Assembly: GCA_009996515.1 (NCBI GenBank)
Contig: JAACZV010000015.1
Span: 23,734 to 87,733, forward strand
DNA length: 64,000 bases
DNA from: Comamonadaceae bacterium
GTDB lineage: Bacteria; Pseudomonadota; Gammaproteobacteria; Burkholderiales; Burkholderiaceae_C
Direction of reading: 5' to 3'
Both the position numbers and the translations under genes were made by a program. Of this stretch, positions 45,140 through 54,814 are shown piece after piece (the first letter of the stretch is position 1; the number at the start of each line of letters is the position of its first letter). Under the pieces are notes generated by a model. The model was not told where the DNA came from, searched no databases, and saw only the letters and a program-made list of their open reading frames with translations.

Positions 45140-46963
45140 ATGCATGCTCGCCATCATCGACCCGCCTCTCGCCTGCTGCAGGCCCTGGCCGCTGTGGGCC
45201 TGGGTCTCGGACTCACGGCCCTGGCCGGCAGCGCCGACCAGGCCGCCGCCTTCGACCCGCTGCTGAACGGCGTCGGTGGCGTCTGCGCGCCGACCGTTGC
45301 CGGCCAGCCGGCGCTGCTGCAGGCCTTGGTGGCCTCGGTCGCCACCACGCCGCGCAAGTCCGAGACGGCGCCCTTCCAGCCCGCGCCCATGAAGGCCGCG
45401 CCGGGCGAGGTGCCCGTCTACAAGGACTTGGGGTCCATGAGCTTCAAGCTCGAGCATGTCTCGCCCCGGGTGCAGGCCTATTTCGACCAGGGCCTGCGCC
45501 TGGCCTTCGCCTTCAACCATGCCGAGGCCCAGCGCGCCTTTCAGGCCGCGCAGAAGCTGGACCCCGGCTGCGGCCTGTGCTTCTGGGGCGAGAGCCTGGT
45601 CCTGGGCCCCAACATCAACGTGCCCATGCAGCCCGAGGCCGTCGCGCCTGCCTGGACCGCGCTGCAGCGCGCCGTGCTGCTCAAAGACAAGCTGCCGGCG
45701 CGCGAGCGCGCCCTGGTCGAGGCCTTGCAGACCCGCTACGCCGCCGCGCCACCCGAGGACCGCAGCGCGCTGGACGCTGCCTATGCCGATGCGATGAAGG
45801 CCGTCGCCGCCCAGTACCCGGGCGAGGACTTGATGCAGGTGCTGGCCGCCGAGGCCGCCATGGACACCCAGCCCTGGGACTACTGGGAGACCGCCGGCGC
45901 CCGCCCCAAGGGGCGCACGGCCGACATCCTGGCGGGGCTGGAGACCGTGCTCAAGCGCAGCCCCAACCATGCCGGCGCCATCCACCTCTACATCCACGCG
46001 GTGGAGGCCTCGACGACACCCGACCGCGCGCTGGCGCCGGCGCGCCGCCTGGCCGCCCTGATGCCCGGCGCCGGCCACATCGTGCACATGCCGGCCCACA
46101 TCTACTACCGCGTGGGGCTGTATCGCGAATCGCTGGAGGCCAACGTCAAGGCCATCGCCGTGGACGAGGCCTACTTCAAGCGCTCGCCGTCCGACCCCCT
46201 CTACCGCTCCGCCTACTACCCGCACAACATCCACTTCCTGATGGTGTCCGCGCAGATGGGCGGCGCCGCCAAGACGGCCATCGAGGCGGCGGCCAAGCTC
46301 GACGCGTCCATGCCCAACGACGTCGTCAAGGCCTTCCCCATCATGCAGCCGGTCAAGGCCGCGCCCTACACGACGCATGCGCAGTTCAGCGCGCCCGAAG
46401 TGATCCTGGCGCTGCCCGCGCCGTCCGACGACCTCGTGCTGGTGCGCGTCATGTACCACTACGCCAGGGCGGTCGCGCAGGCGGTCCGCCACGATGCGGC
46501 CGCGGCCCGGCAGGAGATCGCGGCCATCGCAGCGCTGGAGGACGGCGCAGACTTCAAGCCTTTCGACGCCTGGGGCATTCCGGCCAAGGCCATTGCGCAG
46601 ACGGCCCGCCTCGTCGCCAGCGCACGCCTGGCCGATGCCCAGGGTGATCTGTCCGGCGCCGCCGACGCGCTGGAGCAGGCGGTGGCCATCGAGGAAGGCC
46701 TGGCCTACACCGAGCCGGCCTACTGGTACTACCCGGTGCGCCAGTCGCTGGGTGCGGTGCGACTGCGCCAGGGCCGGCTGGACGAGGCCGAGAAGGCGCT
46801 GCGCGACTCCCTCGTGCGCGTGCGCAACAACGGCTGGGCGCTGGCCGCGCTGGCCGAGGTCTACAGGCGCAAGGGCGATGTCGCCGGCGAGAAGAGTGCT
46901 CGCCAGGCGTTGAGCAAGACTTGGTTCGGCACGGAGGGCGGGCCCGACCTCACGAAGATCTAG
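45140..46963 (+). CDS. Exported TPR-rich protein
   Basis: This 607-residue protein has a signal-like N-terminus ([21 protein letters not shown]) and helical repeats typical of tetratricopeptide proteins: [20 protein letters not shown], then [20 protein letters not shown], and near the C-terminus [17 protein letters not shown]. The middle has [10 protein letters not shown] and [13 protein letters not shown], conserved in a family of unknown function. GGAGG lies five bases before ATG 45140. It follows the M16 gene by 73 bp and may share its transcript. Confidence 0.8.
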   Translation: MHARHHRPASRLLQALAAVGLGLGLTALAGSADQAAAFDPLLNGVGGVCAPTVAGQPALLQALVASVATTPRKSETAPFQPAPMKAAPGEVPVYKDLGSMSFKLEHVSPRVQAYFDQGLRLAFAFNHAEAQRAFQAAQKLDPGCGLCFWGESLVLGPNINVPMQPEAVAPAWTALQRAVLLKDKLPARERALVEALQTRYAAAPPEDRSALDAAYADAMKAVAAQYPGEDLMQVLAAEAAMDTQPWDYWETAGARPKGRTADILAGLETVLKRSPNHAGAIHLYIHAVEASTTPDRALAPARRLAALMPGAGHIVHMPAHIYYRVGLYRESLEANVKAIAVDEAYFKRSPSDPLYRSAYYPHNIHFLMVSAQMGGAAKTAIEAAAKLDASMPNDVVKAFPIMQPVKAAPYTTHAQFSAPEVILALPAPSDDLVLVRVMYHYARAVAQAVRHDAAAARQEIAAIAALEDGADFKPFDAWGIPAKAIAQTARLVASARLADAQGDLSGAADALEQAVAIEEGLAYTEPAYWYYPVRQSLGAVRLRQGRLDEAEKALRDSLVRVRNNGWALAALAEVYRRKGDVAGEKSARQALSKTWFGTEGGPDLTKI

Positions 46964-46992
46964 GCCGGGCCCCCTTTGGGACAATGGCGGTC

Positions 46993-48243
46993 ATGAGCCT
47001 GACCGCCTATATGGACGACCTCGGCCGCGCCGCCCGCGCCGCCGCCACCGCCATGGCCGCCGCCTCCACGGCCGCCAAGAACACCGCGCTGCTGGCCCTG
47101 GCCCGCCGCCTGCGCGAGGCCGGCCCGGCGCTGGCCGAGGCCAATGCCCGCGACTTGGGCCGCGCTGGCGAGCTCAGCGGCCCGCTGCGCGACCGCCTCA
47201 AGCTGGATGCCAAGACGCTGGCCACGGTGGCCGAGGGCTGCGAGCAGATCGCCGCCATGCCCGACCCCATCGGCGAGATCACCGGCGTGAAGCGCCGGCC
47301 CAGCGGCATCAGCGTGGGCCAGATGCGCGTGCCGCTGGGCGTGTTCGGCATGATCTACGAGAGCCGCCCCAACGTGACCATCGAGGCCGCGTCGCTGGCC
47401 ATCAAGAGCGGCAACGCCTGCATCCTGCGCGGCGGCTCCGAGGCCATCCACTCCAACCTGGCGCTGGCCGAGATCGTTGGCGCGTCGCTGGAGGAAGCCG
47501 GCCTGCCGCGCACGGCCGTGCAGCTGGTCAACACGACCGACCGCGCGGCCGTGGGCCTGCTGATCTCGCGGCCGCAATGGGTGGACGTCATCATCCCGCG
47601 CGGTGGCAAGGGGCTGATCGAGCGCATTTCGGCCGAGGCCAGGGTGCCCGTCATCAAGCACCTGGACGGCAACTGCCACAGCTATGTCGACGAGTTCGTC
47701 GACCTGGAGCAGGCCGTCAAGGTGGTCGACAACGCCAAGACGCAGAAGTACAGCCCCTGCAACACCACCGAGTCGCTGCTGGTGCATGCGGCGCAGGCCG
47801 CGGCCTTCCTGCCGCGCATCGCGGCCGTCTTCAAGGCCAAGGGCGTGGAGATGCGCGGCTGCCTGCGCACGCTGGCCCTGGTGCCCGGCGCGGTGCCGGC
47901 GACGGAGGAAGACTGGTCCACCGAATACCTGGCGCCCGTCATCAGCATCAAGGTCGTGGATTCGCTGGACGAGGCGATTGCGCACATCAACCACCACGGC
48001 TCGCACCACACCGACGCCATCCTGACGACGAATCACCCGAACGCGATGCGCTTCCTGCGCGAGGTGGACTCGGCCAGCGTGATGGTCAACGCCAGCACGC
48101 GCTTCGCCGACGGCTTCGAGTACGGCCTGGGCGCCGAGATCGGCATCTCCACCGACAAGTTCCACGCCCGCGGGCCCGTGGGCCTGGAGGGGCTGACGTC
48201 GATGAAGTGGGTGGTGCTGGGGCAGGGCGAGGTCAGGGGCTGA
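46993..48243 (+). CDS. proA: Gamma-glutamyl phosphate reductase
   Basis: This 416-residue enzyme is the second of proline synthesis; it reduces glutamyl 5-phosphate with NADPH. Markers are the N-terminal [15 protein letters not shown], the [21 protein letters not shown] block, [12 protein letters not shown], and the catalytic Cys in [37 protein letters not shown] is the family signature. I use ATG 46993 ([10 protein letters not shown]); ATG 46984 is possible. No proB is adjacent. Confidence 0.96.
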   Translation: MSLTAYMDDLGRAARAAATAMAAASTAAKNTALLALARRLREAGPALAEANARDLGRAGELSGPLRDRLKLDAKTLATVAEGCEQIAAMPDPIGEITGVKRRPSGISVGQMRVPLGVFGMIYESRPNVTIEAASLAIKSGNACILRGGSEAIHSNLALAEIVGASLEEAGLPRTAVQLVNTTDRAAVGLLISRPQWVDVIIPRGGKGLIERISAEARVPVIKHLDGNCHSYVDEFVDLEQAVKVVDNAKTQKYSPCNTTESLLVHAAQAAAFLPRIAAVFKAKGVEMRGCLRTLALVPGAVPATEEDWSTEYLAPVISIKVVDSLDEAIAHINHHGSHHTDAILTTNHPNAMRFLREVDSASVMVNASTRFADGFEYGLGAEIGISTDKFHARGPVGLEGLTSMKWVVLGQGEVRG

Positions 48244-48326
48244 GCGGCGTGACGGGTGGCACGGGTGCCGCCCGATCGCATCGGTGATGATGGTTGCGGC
48301 GTCCTAACTCAGCCGTTGTCCTGCCC

Positions 48327-48794
48327 ATGAAGCACTCCCTGCTCGCCCTTGCGTTCGCCACCGGCCTCACGGCGGCGATGGCCCAGACGCAGCCCACGGT
48401 CAAGCTGCCCGACGATGTGGACCGCGTGCTGAAGGACTACGCCCAGGCCTGGCAGGCCAATGACCCGGCGGCGCTGTCGAAGCTCTTTGCCGCGGATGGC
48501 CTGGCCCTGCCCAGCGGCCAGCCGCCGGCCCGCGGCGCGGAAAGCATCCGCAAGGCCTATTCGCAGGGGGCCGGCACGCCGCTGAACCTGCGGCCCATCG
48601 CCTACGGCGCCTCCGGCGACCTGGCCTATGTCATCGGCGGCTGGGGGCCGTCGGCGGACAAGCCCGATTTCGGCAAGTTCACGTTGGTGCTGCGCCGCGG
48701 CGGCGACGGGCGCTGGCTCATCGTGTCGGACATGGACAACGCCAACGCGCCCATGCGCCCGCCCCAAGCGGCCTCCCGCCCGGCGGGCGGCTGA
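48327..48794 (+). CDS. NTF2-like exported protein (DUF4440/SnoaL-type)
   Basis: This 155-residue protein has a signal peptide (LLALAFATGLTAAMAQ). The mature region VDRVLKDYAQAWQANDPAALSKLFAADGLALPSGQ is the N-terminal helix and loop of an NTF2-like cone fold, and GRWLIVSDMDN ends it in the usual way. Members bind small molecules or act as enzymes; this one is unassigned. It converges on the DUF4139 gene. The gap upstream holds a GGGTGGCAC/GTGCCGCCC hairpin (48253-48273) without a T tract. Confidence 0.75.
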   Translation: MKHSLLALAFATGLTAAMAQTQPTVKLPDDVDRVLKDYAQAWQANDPAALSKLFAADGLALPSGQPPARGAESIRKAYSQGAGTPLNLRPIAYGASGDLAYVIGGWGPSADKPDFGKFTLVLRRGGDGRWLIVSDMDNANAPMRPPQAASRPAGG

Positions 48795-48806
48795 GGCCGC
48801 CCCGCG

Positions 48807-50402
48807 CTATCGCAGCCCCGTCAGCTGCGCCTCCTTGGGCGCACTGATGACGTAGTCGGCCGTGAAGCGCTGGCTCTGCCCCGCCGCCAGCGGCTGCTCC
48901 CACAGCACCAGGCCCGGCTGCTTGCGCCAGGCCTGCGTCGCGGGCGCCGGGCTGAACTGGCTCTGCACCTTGATGTCCTCGTGCTGCGACACCGGCGCGA
49001 CCTCGATCAGTTGCAGCGTCAGCGCACCGGCCGCATGCCGGTTCTCGACGACATAGGCGCGGCCGTAGCGGTGCTCGGCGCGCGCGCCGATGAAGCCGGT
49101 GTTGCCGGCGTTGCGCTGCTCGGGCTCGACCTGCACGCGCACCGCGTCGTCGCGGCCGAAGGGCAGCTCCAGGCGCTCCTCGCCACCGGCGACGTTCAGC
49201 GACGTGCTGCCGACCAGCGCGCCATCGCGCAGCAGCTGCACCATGCCGCGCGGCCACGCGCCGCCCGGGCGCGGCAGGTCGGCCACCAGGTAGGCGGCCG
49301 CGTCGTTCTGCGGCTGCACACGGGCCAGCAGCCGGGCGGCGAGCTTCTCACTGCCCAGCGTCAGGCTGGCGCGCTGCGTGCCGCTGTCGATGTTCACGCG
49401 CAGCGGCAGCACGAACTCGGTCGCATAGGCGCCCTGGAACACGCTGAGGTCGAAGCGTTCAGGCTCGTCGGCGCTCACGCGCGAACCGCCCGCCGCGACG
49501 CGGGCGAGCATCGCCGGGGCGGGCGGCGGCGGCGGCGCTGACGGCGCCATGGCCATCTCGGCCAGCGCCCGTTTCTGCATGAGGTCGAGCATCCAGGGCT
49601 GCGGCTGGCCGGGGCCGACGCGGCTGCTGGGCTGGGCGGTGGAGAGCTTCAGCGTCACGTTGCGCCAGTCCTCGCCGCTCTGCTGCGACACCTGGGCCAG
49701 GCGCTCCAGATTCAGCGCGCCGCTGCGCGTGTCCAGCAGCGCGCGGTAGCTGGGCGCCCAGCCGGCGCTCTGCACGCGGTAGCTGAGCCTGAGCTCGGCG
49801 TCGCGCGTCGTGGACAGTCGCAGGCGCAGGCTGCGCCACTGCGGGTTGGCGGCGGCCAGCCGGTCGCGCTCGCCCTTCAGCGGCGCGATCTGCTTCTCGA
49901 GGTCCTCCAGCTGGCGCTTGAGCTGGGCCTGGCGCTGCAACGCGTCCAGCGCCGTCCTGCGGATGCTGTCGGCCGTCGCGGGGATGGCGGTGGCCGGCGT
50001 GCCGCGCGCCTCGCCGGCGCCGAGCGCGCGCACATAGCCCAGGCTCGCGTCCAGCGCGCCGGACTCGGCGGCGAGCGCGTCGCGCTGCGCCTCGAGCTTG
50101 CGCAGCTGCTCGTCCAGCGGGCTGGTCGCGCACTCGGGCGCGCGCTCGCGCGGCAGCGTCTCGAGCTGCACCGGGCCGAGGTTCACGCCGGCCGGCGCGT
50201 CGACCTGCAGCGTGTCGGCGTCGAAGCGCGCGCTCAGGCAGGTCAGCACCAGCTCGCGCGCCCCCGCGGCCACCGTGGCGAGCCGCGTGACCTGGGCGCC
50301 GCCGGGGTAGACCAGCACCTCGTCGATGCGGCTGGCGGACGGCGATTGGGCCTGGGCCAGTGGCGGCAGCAGGGCGGCGATCAGCAGGGGCGCATGCTTC
50401 AT
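48807..50402 (-). CDS. DUF4139 domain-containing protein (MuiA-like)
   Basis: This 531-residue exported protein has a signal peptide ([15 protein letters not shown]). The N-terminal DUF4140-like region starts [19 protein letters not shown], a coiled-coil segment follows ([15 protein letters not shown] to [16 protein letters not shown]), and the DUF4139 domain begins near [21 protein letters not shown]. The family includes the mucoidy inhibitor A homologues; the molecular function is unknown. The start at 50402 keeps the signal peptide intact. It diverges from queC with a 55-bp gap. Confidence 0.85.
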   Translation of the reverse strand: MKHAPLLIAALLPPLAQAQSPSASRIDEVLVYPGGAQVTRLATVAAGARELVLTCLSARFDADTLQVDAPAGVNLGPVQLETLPRERAPECATSPLDEQLRKLEAQRDALAAESGALDASLGYVRALGAGEARGTPATAIPATADSIRRTALDALQRQAQLKRQLEDLEKQIAPLKGERDRLAAANPQWRSLRLRLSTTRDAELRLSYRVQSAGWAPSYRALLDTRSGALNLERLAQVSQQSGEDWRNVTLKLSTAQPSSRVGPGQPQPWMLDLMQKRALAEMAMAPSAPPPPPAPAMLARVAAGGSRVSADEPERFDLSVFQGAYATEFVLPLRVNIDSGTQRASLTLGSEKLAARLLARVQPQNDAAAYLVADLPRPGGAWPRGMVQLLRDGALVGSTSLNVAGGEERLELPFGRDDAVRVQVEPEQRNAGNTGFIGARAEHRYGRAYVVENRHAAGALTLQLIEVAPVSQHEDIKVQSQFSPAPATQAWRKQPGLVLWEQPLAAGQSQRFTADYVISAPKEAQLTGLR

Positions 50403-50457
50403 GGTCGTTCGGGCTTGCGGGCCAGGGGATTGGGAGGGCAAAGGTAGCATCCCGCCC

Positions 50458-51162
50458 ATGACCGACAACCGCAAAGCGCTCGTGCTTTTTTCCGGCGGCC
50501 AGGACTCCACGACCTGCCTGGCGTGGGCGCTGGACCGCTATGCCGCCGTCGAGACGCTGGCCTTCGACTACGGCCAGCGCCACCGCGTCGAGCTGGACTG
50601 CCGCAACGACGTGCGCGCCGAACTCGCGCGCCAGTTCCCGCAATGGGCCGGCAAGCTGGGGCCCGACCACCTGCTGGACCTGGCCGTGCTCGGCCAGATC
50701 AGCGACACCGCGCTGACCAGCGAGCGCGCCATCGAGCTGCAGGCGGGCGGCCTGCCCAACACCTTCGTGCCCGGGCGCAACCTGCTGTTCCTGACCTTCG
50801 CGGCCACGCTGGCCTACCGGCGCGGCGCCTCGGTGCTGGTGGGCGGCATGTGCGAGACCGACTTCTCCGGCTACCCGGACTGCCGCGACAACACGATGAA
50901 GGCCATGCAGGTGGCGCTCAGCCTGGGCCTGGACACGCCCATGACGCTGGAGACGCCGCTGATGTTCATCGACAAGGCCGCCACCTGGCGGCTGGCCGAA
51001 AGCCTGGGCGGCGCGGCGCTCGTGCGGCTCATCGTCGAGCAGACGCACACCTGCTACCTGGGCGAGCGCGGCGCGCTGCACCCCTGGGGCCATGGCTGCG
51101 GCCATTGCCCGGCCTGCGAGCTGCGGGCGCGCGGCTTCGAGCGCTACAGGGCCGGGGCATGA
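50458..51162 (+). CDS. queC: 7-cyano-7-deazaguanine synthase QueC
   Basis: This 234-residue enzyme makes preQ0 from 7-carboxy-7-deazaguanine with ATP and ammonia, for queuosine in tRNA. The P-loop-like [18 protein letters not shown] opens the protein, [14 protein letters not shown] follows, and zinc is held by the cysteines in [14 protein letters not shown] near the C-terminus. Its stop overlaps the lemA-like start as ATGA. folE, whose enzyme family begins the same pathway, lies about 1 kb away on the other strand. Confidence 0.95.
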   Translation: MTDNRKALVLFSGGQDSTTCLAWALDRYAAVETLAFDYGQRHRVELDCRNDVRAELARQFPQWAGKLGPDHLLDLAVLGQISDTALTSERAIELQAGGLPNTFVPGRNLLFLTFAATLAYRRGASVLVGGMCETDFSGYPDCRDNTMKAMQVALSLGLDTPMTLETPLMFIDKAATWRLAESLGGAALVRLIVEQTHTCYLGERGALHPWGHGCGHCPACELRARGFERYRAGA

Positions 51163-51731
51163 CGGGCGGGTTCCACTGGCTGAACTGGCTGAACTGGCAG
51201 ACGGCCGGCCTCCTGGTCGCCGCGCTGCTGTTCTTCTGGGGCGTGGGCGCCTACAACCGGCTGATGGCCTTGCGCAACGCGATCGGCGACGCCTTCGCCC
51301 AGCTGGGCGGGCATCTGAAGGACCGCGGCGAGGCCTGCGACAAGCTGCTGGCCGCCGTGGCGCCCCGCCTGCCCAGCGAGCAGGCCACCTTCGACGCGCT
51401 GGCCAGCGCCCAGGCCGAATCCCAGGCCGCCATCCAGGCCTCGCGCGCCAAGCCCTGGGCGCCCGACCCGGCGGGCAGCCTGGCCGTCGCGAGCGCGCTG
51501 CACACGGCGGCGCTCACCCGGCTGCTGTCGCTGCTGGACCACCAGGCCGAGCTGCGCAGCGAGGCCGAGATCGACGCCCTGGTCAACGAGCTCAAGCTCA
51601 TCGAACGCCAGCGCGCGTTCGCGCGCCAGGTCTTCAACCAGGCGGTGGCGCAGTACAACGAGGCGCTGAACCAGTTCCCGACGCGGGTGCTGGCCAACCT
51701 CTACGGGTTCAAGGAGGCGCGCTCGCTGTGA
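51159..51731 (+). CDS. LemA family protein
   Basis: This 190-residue protein has one N-terminal membrane segment ([17 protein letters not shown]), the LemA start [18 protein letters not shown], and a long helical domain ending [27 protein letters not shown], the family signature. LemA proteins are membrane-anchored helical bundles of unclear function. It is coupled to queC through an ATGA overlap. It converges on the BLUF gene, 15 bp away. Confidence 0.9.
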   Translation: MTGGFHWLNWLNWQTAGLLVAALLFFWGVGAYNRLMALRNAIGDAFAQLGGHLKDRGEACDKLLAAVAPRLPSEQATFDALASAQAESQAAIQASRAKPWAPDPAGSLAVASALHTAALTRLLSLLDHQAELRSEAEIDALVNELKLIERQRAFARQVFNQAVAQYNEALNQFPTRVLANLYGFKEARSL

Positions 51732-51746
51732 GCGCGGCCGGCGCCG

Positions 51747-52169
51747 TCAGCTGACGGCAATGGCGCCCGAGGCGCACATCTCCTGGAACAGCGACGCCAT
51801 GGCCGCGCCGCTCATGCGGTAGGGGTCCAGCCGGCCGGTCTCGGTGTACTTCAGCAGCAGCGCCGCATTGAGCCGGTGCAGGTTGACCTGCCCCATGGTC
51901 CAGCCCGGGAAGGCGCGCTCGGTGATCTCGTCGTAGCTCAGCAGGATGACGTCGCTGTGGCGCACATCCTGCACGATGGACTTGTAGCGCGCGTTGACCG
52001 CGTCGCGGCCGCCCTCGAGCACCTGCACGAACACGCCGTCGGCAAAACACAGCAGCCCCGTGATGCCCTCGGCCGGGTTGTGCGCCCGGGAGGTCCGCAA
52101 GATGGCCGCGAGGTCGGCGTCGGCGAGGGCCGCGGTCGCGCGGCTGGCGTACATGAGGCGCACGAGCAT
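51747..52169 (-). CDS. BLUF-domain blue-light sensor protein
   Basis: This 140-residue stand-alone BLUF protein has all key flavin-site residues: Tyr7 in LMYASRA, Asn31 in RAHNPAEGITG, Gln49 in FVQVLEGG, and both Trp90 and Met92 in FPGWTMG. BLUF domains bind FAD and shift a hydrogen-bond network on blue light, usually passing the signal to a partner. No output domain is fused; the 40-residue C-terminal helical region may contact a partner. It lies 3 bp downstream of folE on the same strand, so the two are co-transcribed. Confidence 0.93.
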   Translation of the reverse strand: MLVRLMYASRATAALADADLAAILRTSRAHNPAEGITGLLCFADGVFVQVLEGGRDAVNARYKSIVQDVRHSDVILLSYDEITERAFPGWTMGQVNLHRLNAALLLKYTETGRLDPYRMSGAAMASLFQEMCASGAIAVS

Positions 52170-52172
52170 GGT

Positions 52173-52877
52173 TCAACCCCTGGAGATCAGCGCCAGGAAC
52201 TCCCGGCGCAGGTTGGCGTCCTTCAGGAAGGCGCCGCGCATGACGCTGTTGGTCATCTTGGACTCGCTGTCCTTGACGCCGCGCCAGTGCATGCAGAAAT
52301 GGTCAGCCTCCATGACCAGCGCCAGGCCGTCGGGCTGCACGCGCTCCTGCAGCTCGTTGGCCAGCATGGTCACGGCCTCCTCCTGGATCTGCGGGCGGCT
52401 CATGATCCAGTCGCACAGCCGCGCGTACTTGGACAGGCCGATCAGGTTGGAATGCTCGTTGGGCAGCAGGCCGATCCAGACCTTGCCCATGATGGGGCAC
52501 AGGTGGTGGGAGCAGGCGCTGCGCACGGTGATGGGGCCCACGATCATCAGCTCGTTCAGGCGGCTGACGTTGGGGAACTCGGTGACCGAGGGCGCGGCGG
52601 CGTAGCGGCCGGCGAAGACCTCGCGCAGGAACATCTTGGCCACGCGCTTGGCGGTGTCCTGGGTGTTGTGGTCGCTGTCGGTGTCGATGACCAGCGACTT
52701 CAGCACCTCCTGCATCTTGGCCTGCACCTCCTGCTGCAGCGCGTCGAGCTCGCCGGGCTGGATGAAGGCCGCGATGTTGTCGTTGGCATGGTGGCGGCAG
52801 CCGGCCGAGACGAGCCGGTCGCGGATGCGCTCCGAGACCGGCAGGTCCGGGTTCGCGTCGGGGGCAGGTGCGTTCAT
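52173..52877 (-). CDS. folE: GTP cyclohydrolase I
   Basis: This 234-residue enzyme opens GTP to form 7,8-dihydroneopterin triphosphate for folate, and also feeds queuosine synthesis. Markers are DTAKRVAKMFLREVFAG, the zinc site in SACSHHLCPIMGKVWIGLLPN with a second cysteine in the ADHFCMHWRG block, and SKYARLCDWIMSRPQIQEE. The zinc-ligand pattern matches the type IA enzyme. It is the first gene of a folE-BLUF pair and diverges from rsmB. Confidence 0.95.
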   Translation of the reverse strand: MNAPAPDANPDLPVSERIRDRLVSAGCRHHANDNIAAFIQPGELDALQQEVQAKMQEVLKSLVIDTDSDHNTQDTAKRVAKMFLREVFAGRYAAAPSVTEFPNVSRLNELMIVGPITVRSACSHHLCPIMGKVWIGLLPNEHSNLIGLSKYARLCDWIMSRPQIQEEAVTMLANELQERVQPDGLALVMEADHFCMHWRGVKDSESKMTNSVMRGAFLKDANLRREFLALISRG

Positions 52878-52920
52878 GGGGCGCGATTGTGCGGGGAACA
52901 GGCCCTCCTACACTGGCGCG

Positions 52921-54249
52921 ATGTCCCAAAGCCCCCAATCAGCGCCCCTGCATCGGCTGCTGCTGCAGGCCGCCGATGCCGTGCAGGGCGTGCGCGAGGG
53001 CCGCTCGCTGACCGACCTGCTGGCCCGCGTGCCGGCCGAGCTGCGCCCCGGCACGCAGGCCCTCGCGTTCACGGCGCTGCGCCGCCTCGGTGGCGCCGAG
53101 GCCGTGCGCCAGCAGCTCGCGCCCAAGGCGCCGCCGCCGCGCGTGGACGCGCTGCTGCTGGTCGCGCTGGCGCTGCTGTGGCCCGAAACCGAGCCGGGCG
53201 CCGCGCCCATGTACGCCGACCACACGCTGGTGGACCAGGCCGTCCATGCCGCGAAGACCCGCGCCCCGGCCAGCGCCGCCTTCATCAACGCCGTGCTGCG
53301 CCGCTTCGTGCGCGAGCGCGACGCCCTGGTCGCCGCCGCCGGGCGCAGCCCGCTGGGGGCCTTCAACCACCCCGCCTGGTGGATAGAGAAGCTGCGCCAG
53401 GACTGGCCCGCGCAGTGGCAGGCCATCCTCACGGCCAACAACCGCCCGCCGCCCATGACGCTGCGCGTGCATGCCCGGCGCGCCACGGCGGCGGCCTACG
53501 CCGAGCGCCTGGCCGGGCTGGGCATCGCCGCGCAGGTGCTGGGCGCGCCCACGCCCCAGGCCCTGGTGCTGGACAAGCCCGTGCCCGTGTCGGCGCTGCC
53601 CGGCTTCGCCGAGGGCCTGGTGTCGGTGCAGGACGCCGCCGCCCAGCTGGCCGCGCCGCTGCTGGTCGGCGCCGGCCTGAAACCCGGCGCCCGCGTGCTG
53701 GACGCCTGCGCCGCGCCCGGCGGCAAGACGGCCCACCTGCTGGAGCTGCAGCCCGACCTGCAGCTGACCGCGCTGGATGCCGACGCCCAGCGCCTGACGC
53801 GCGTGCAGGACAACCTCAACCGCCTCGGTCAGACGGCCACGCTGCGCTCCGCCGATGCGCGCCAGACCGCCGCCTGGTGGGACGGCCGGCCCTTCGACGC
53901 CATCCTGCTGGACGCGCCCTGCAGCGCCTCCGGCATCGTGCGCCGCCACCCCGACGTGCGCTGGCTGCGCCGGCCCGACGACATCGCGGCGCTGGCCCGC
54001 ATCCAGGCCGAGCTGCTGGACGCACTGTGGCCGCTGCTGGCGCCGGGCGGGCGGCTGGTCTATGCCACCTGTTCGGTGTTCCGTGCCGAAGGTCAGGCCC
54101 AGCTCGACGCGTTTTTGCAACGCCAACCCGAGGCGAAATCGCATGCCGTGCCCGGGTTCACGGGCCATCTGCTGCCCCTGGCAGACAATGCCGCCCAGCC
54201 GTCGCCGCCGCTGGACGGCTTCTTCTACGCCCTGCTGACCAAGCCCTGA
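52921..54249 (+). CDS. rsmB: 16S rRNA m5C967 methyltransferase RsmB
   Basis: This 442-residue enzyme has an N-terminal NusB-like RNA-binding domain (VPAELRPGTQALAFTALRRL to FINAVLRRFVRE) and a C-terminal SAM-dependent methyltransferase domain. Motif I is VLDACAAPGGKTAHLLEL, the conserved Asp-Ala-Pro-Cys is in ILLDAPCSASGIVRRHPD, and the catalytic Cys is in VYATCSVF. It modifies C967 in 16S rRNA. It is followed after 1 bp by the DUF4390 gene and leads the rsmB-DUF4390-ntrY-ntrX unit. Confidence 0.95.
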   Translation: MSQSPQSAPLHRLLLQAADAVQGVREGRSLTDLLARVPAELRPGTQALAFTALRRLGGAEAVRQQLAPKAPPPRVDALLLVALALLWPETEPGAAPMYADHTLVDQAVHAAKTRAPASAAFINAVLRRFVRERDALVAAAGRSPLGAFNHPAWWIEKLRQDWPAQWQAILTANNRPPPMTLRVHARRATAAAYAERLAGLGIAAQVLGAPTPQALVLDKPVPVSALPGFAEGLVSVQDAAAQLAAPLLVGAGLKPGARVLDACAAPGGKTAHLLELQPDLQLTALDADAQRLTRVQDNLNRLGQTATLRSADARQTAAWWDGRPFDAILLDAPCSASGIVRRHPDVRWLRRPDDIAALARIQAELLDALWPLLAPGGRLVYATCSVFRAEGQAQLDAFLQRQPEAKSHAVPGFTGHLLPLADNAAQPSPPLDGFFYALLTKP

Positions 54250-54250
54250 G

Positions 54251-54814
54251 TTGTTCGCCCGCATCGTCATCGCCGCCTGCTTCGCCGCGCTGCTGGCCCT
54301 GCTTCCGGGCGCGGCGCGGGCCGATGGCGTCGAGCTGACGCAGCTAGCGACACGCAAGGCCGACGACGGGCTGGAGCTGAGCTTCACGACCCGCTTCGAG
54401 CTCAGCCGCGCCGCCGTGGACGCGCTGCACAAGGACGTGGCGCTGTACTTCGTCGCCGAGGCCAATGTGCTGCGCAACCGCTGGTACTGGCGCGATGCCC
54501 GCGTGGCGCGCGCCGAGCGCAGCTGGCGCCTGACCTGGAATTCGCTGACGCGGCAATACCGCGTCTCCACCGGCGGCCTGCACCAGAGCTTCGCGACGCT
54601 GGACGAGGCCTTGACCGTGCTGCGCGGCCAGAGCGCCTGGCGCATCGCCGAGCCCAAGGACATCGAGGACGGCGGCAGCTACTACCTGGAGTTCAGCTAC
54701 CGGCTGGACGTCAACCAGCTGCCCCGCCTGATGCAGATCGGCGGACTGCAGTCCGGCTTCGCGCTCAGCGTCGAGCGCAAGCAGGGCTTTGGCGCCGACT
54801 TCAGCCTCAGATGA
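54251..54814 (+). CDS. DUF4390 domain-containing exported protein
   Basis: This 187-residue protein has a TTG start and a signal peptide (IVIAACFAALLALLPGAARA). The DUF4390 pattern is clear: LELSFTTRFELSRAAVDALHK, then LYFVAEANVLRNRWYWRDARVA, and ending FGADFSLR. The function is unknown, but it is almost always found between rsmB and the NtrY-like kinase in Burkholderiales, and may be its periplasmic partner. Its stop overlaps the kinase start as ATGA. Confidence 0.88.
   Translation: MFARIVIAACFAALLALLPGAARADGVELTQLATRKADDGLELSFTTRFELSRAAVDALHKDVALYFVAEANVLRNRWYWRDARVARAERSWRLTWNSLTRQYRVSTGGLHQSFATLDEALTVLRGQSAWRIAEPKDIEDGGSYYLEFSYRLDVNQLPRLMQIGGLQSGFALSVERKQGFGADFSLR

Noticed and set aside
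41941..45141. A 1066-codon open frame on the minus strand
   Set aside because: It is antisense to the M16 peptidase gene. Extreme third-position GC makes stop codons rare in antisense frames, and its translation is low-complexity His/Gln/Arg/Gly-rich without domains.
48253..48273. Hairpin after proA
   Set aside because: The stem is good but there is no T tract, so I do not call it a terminator.
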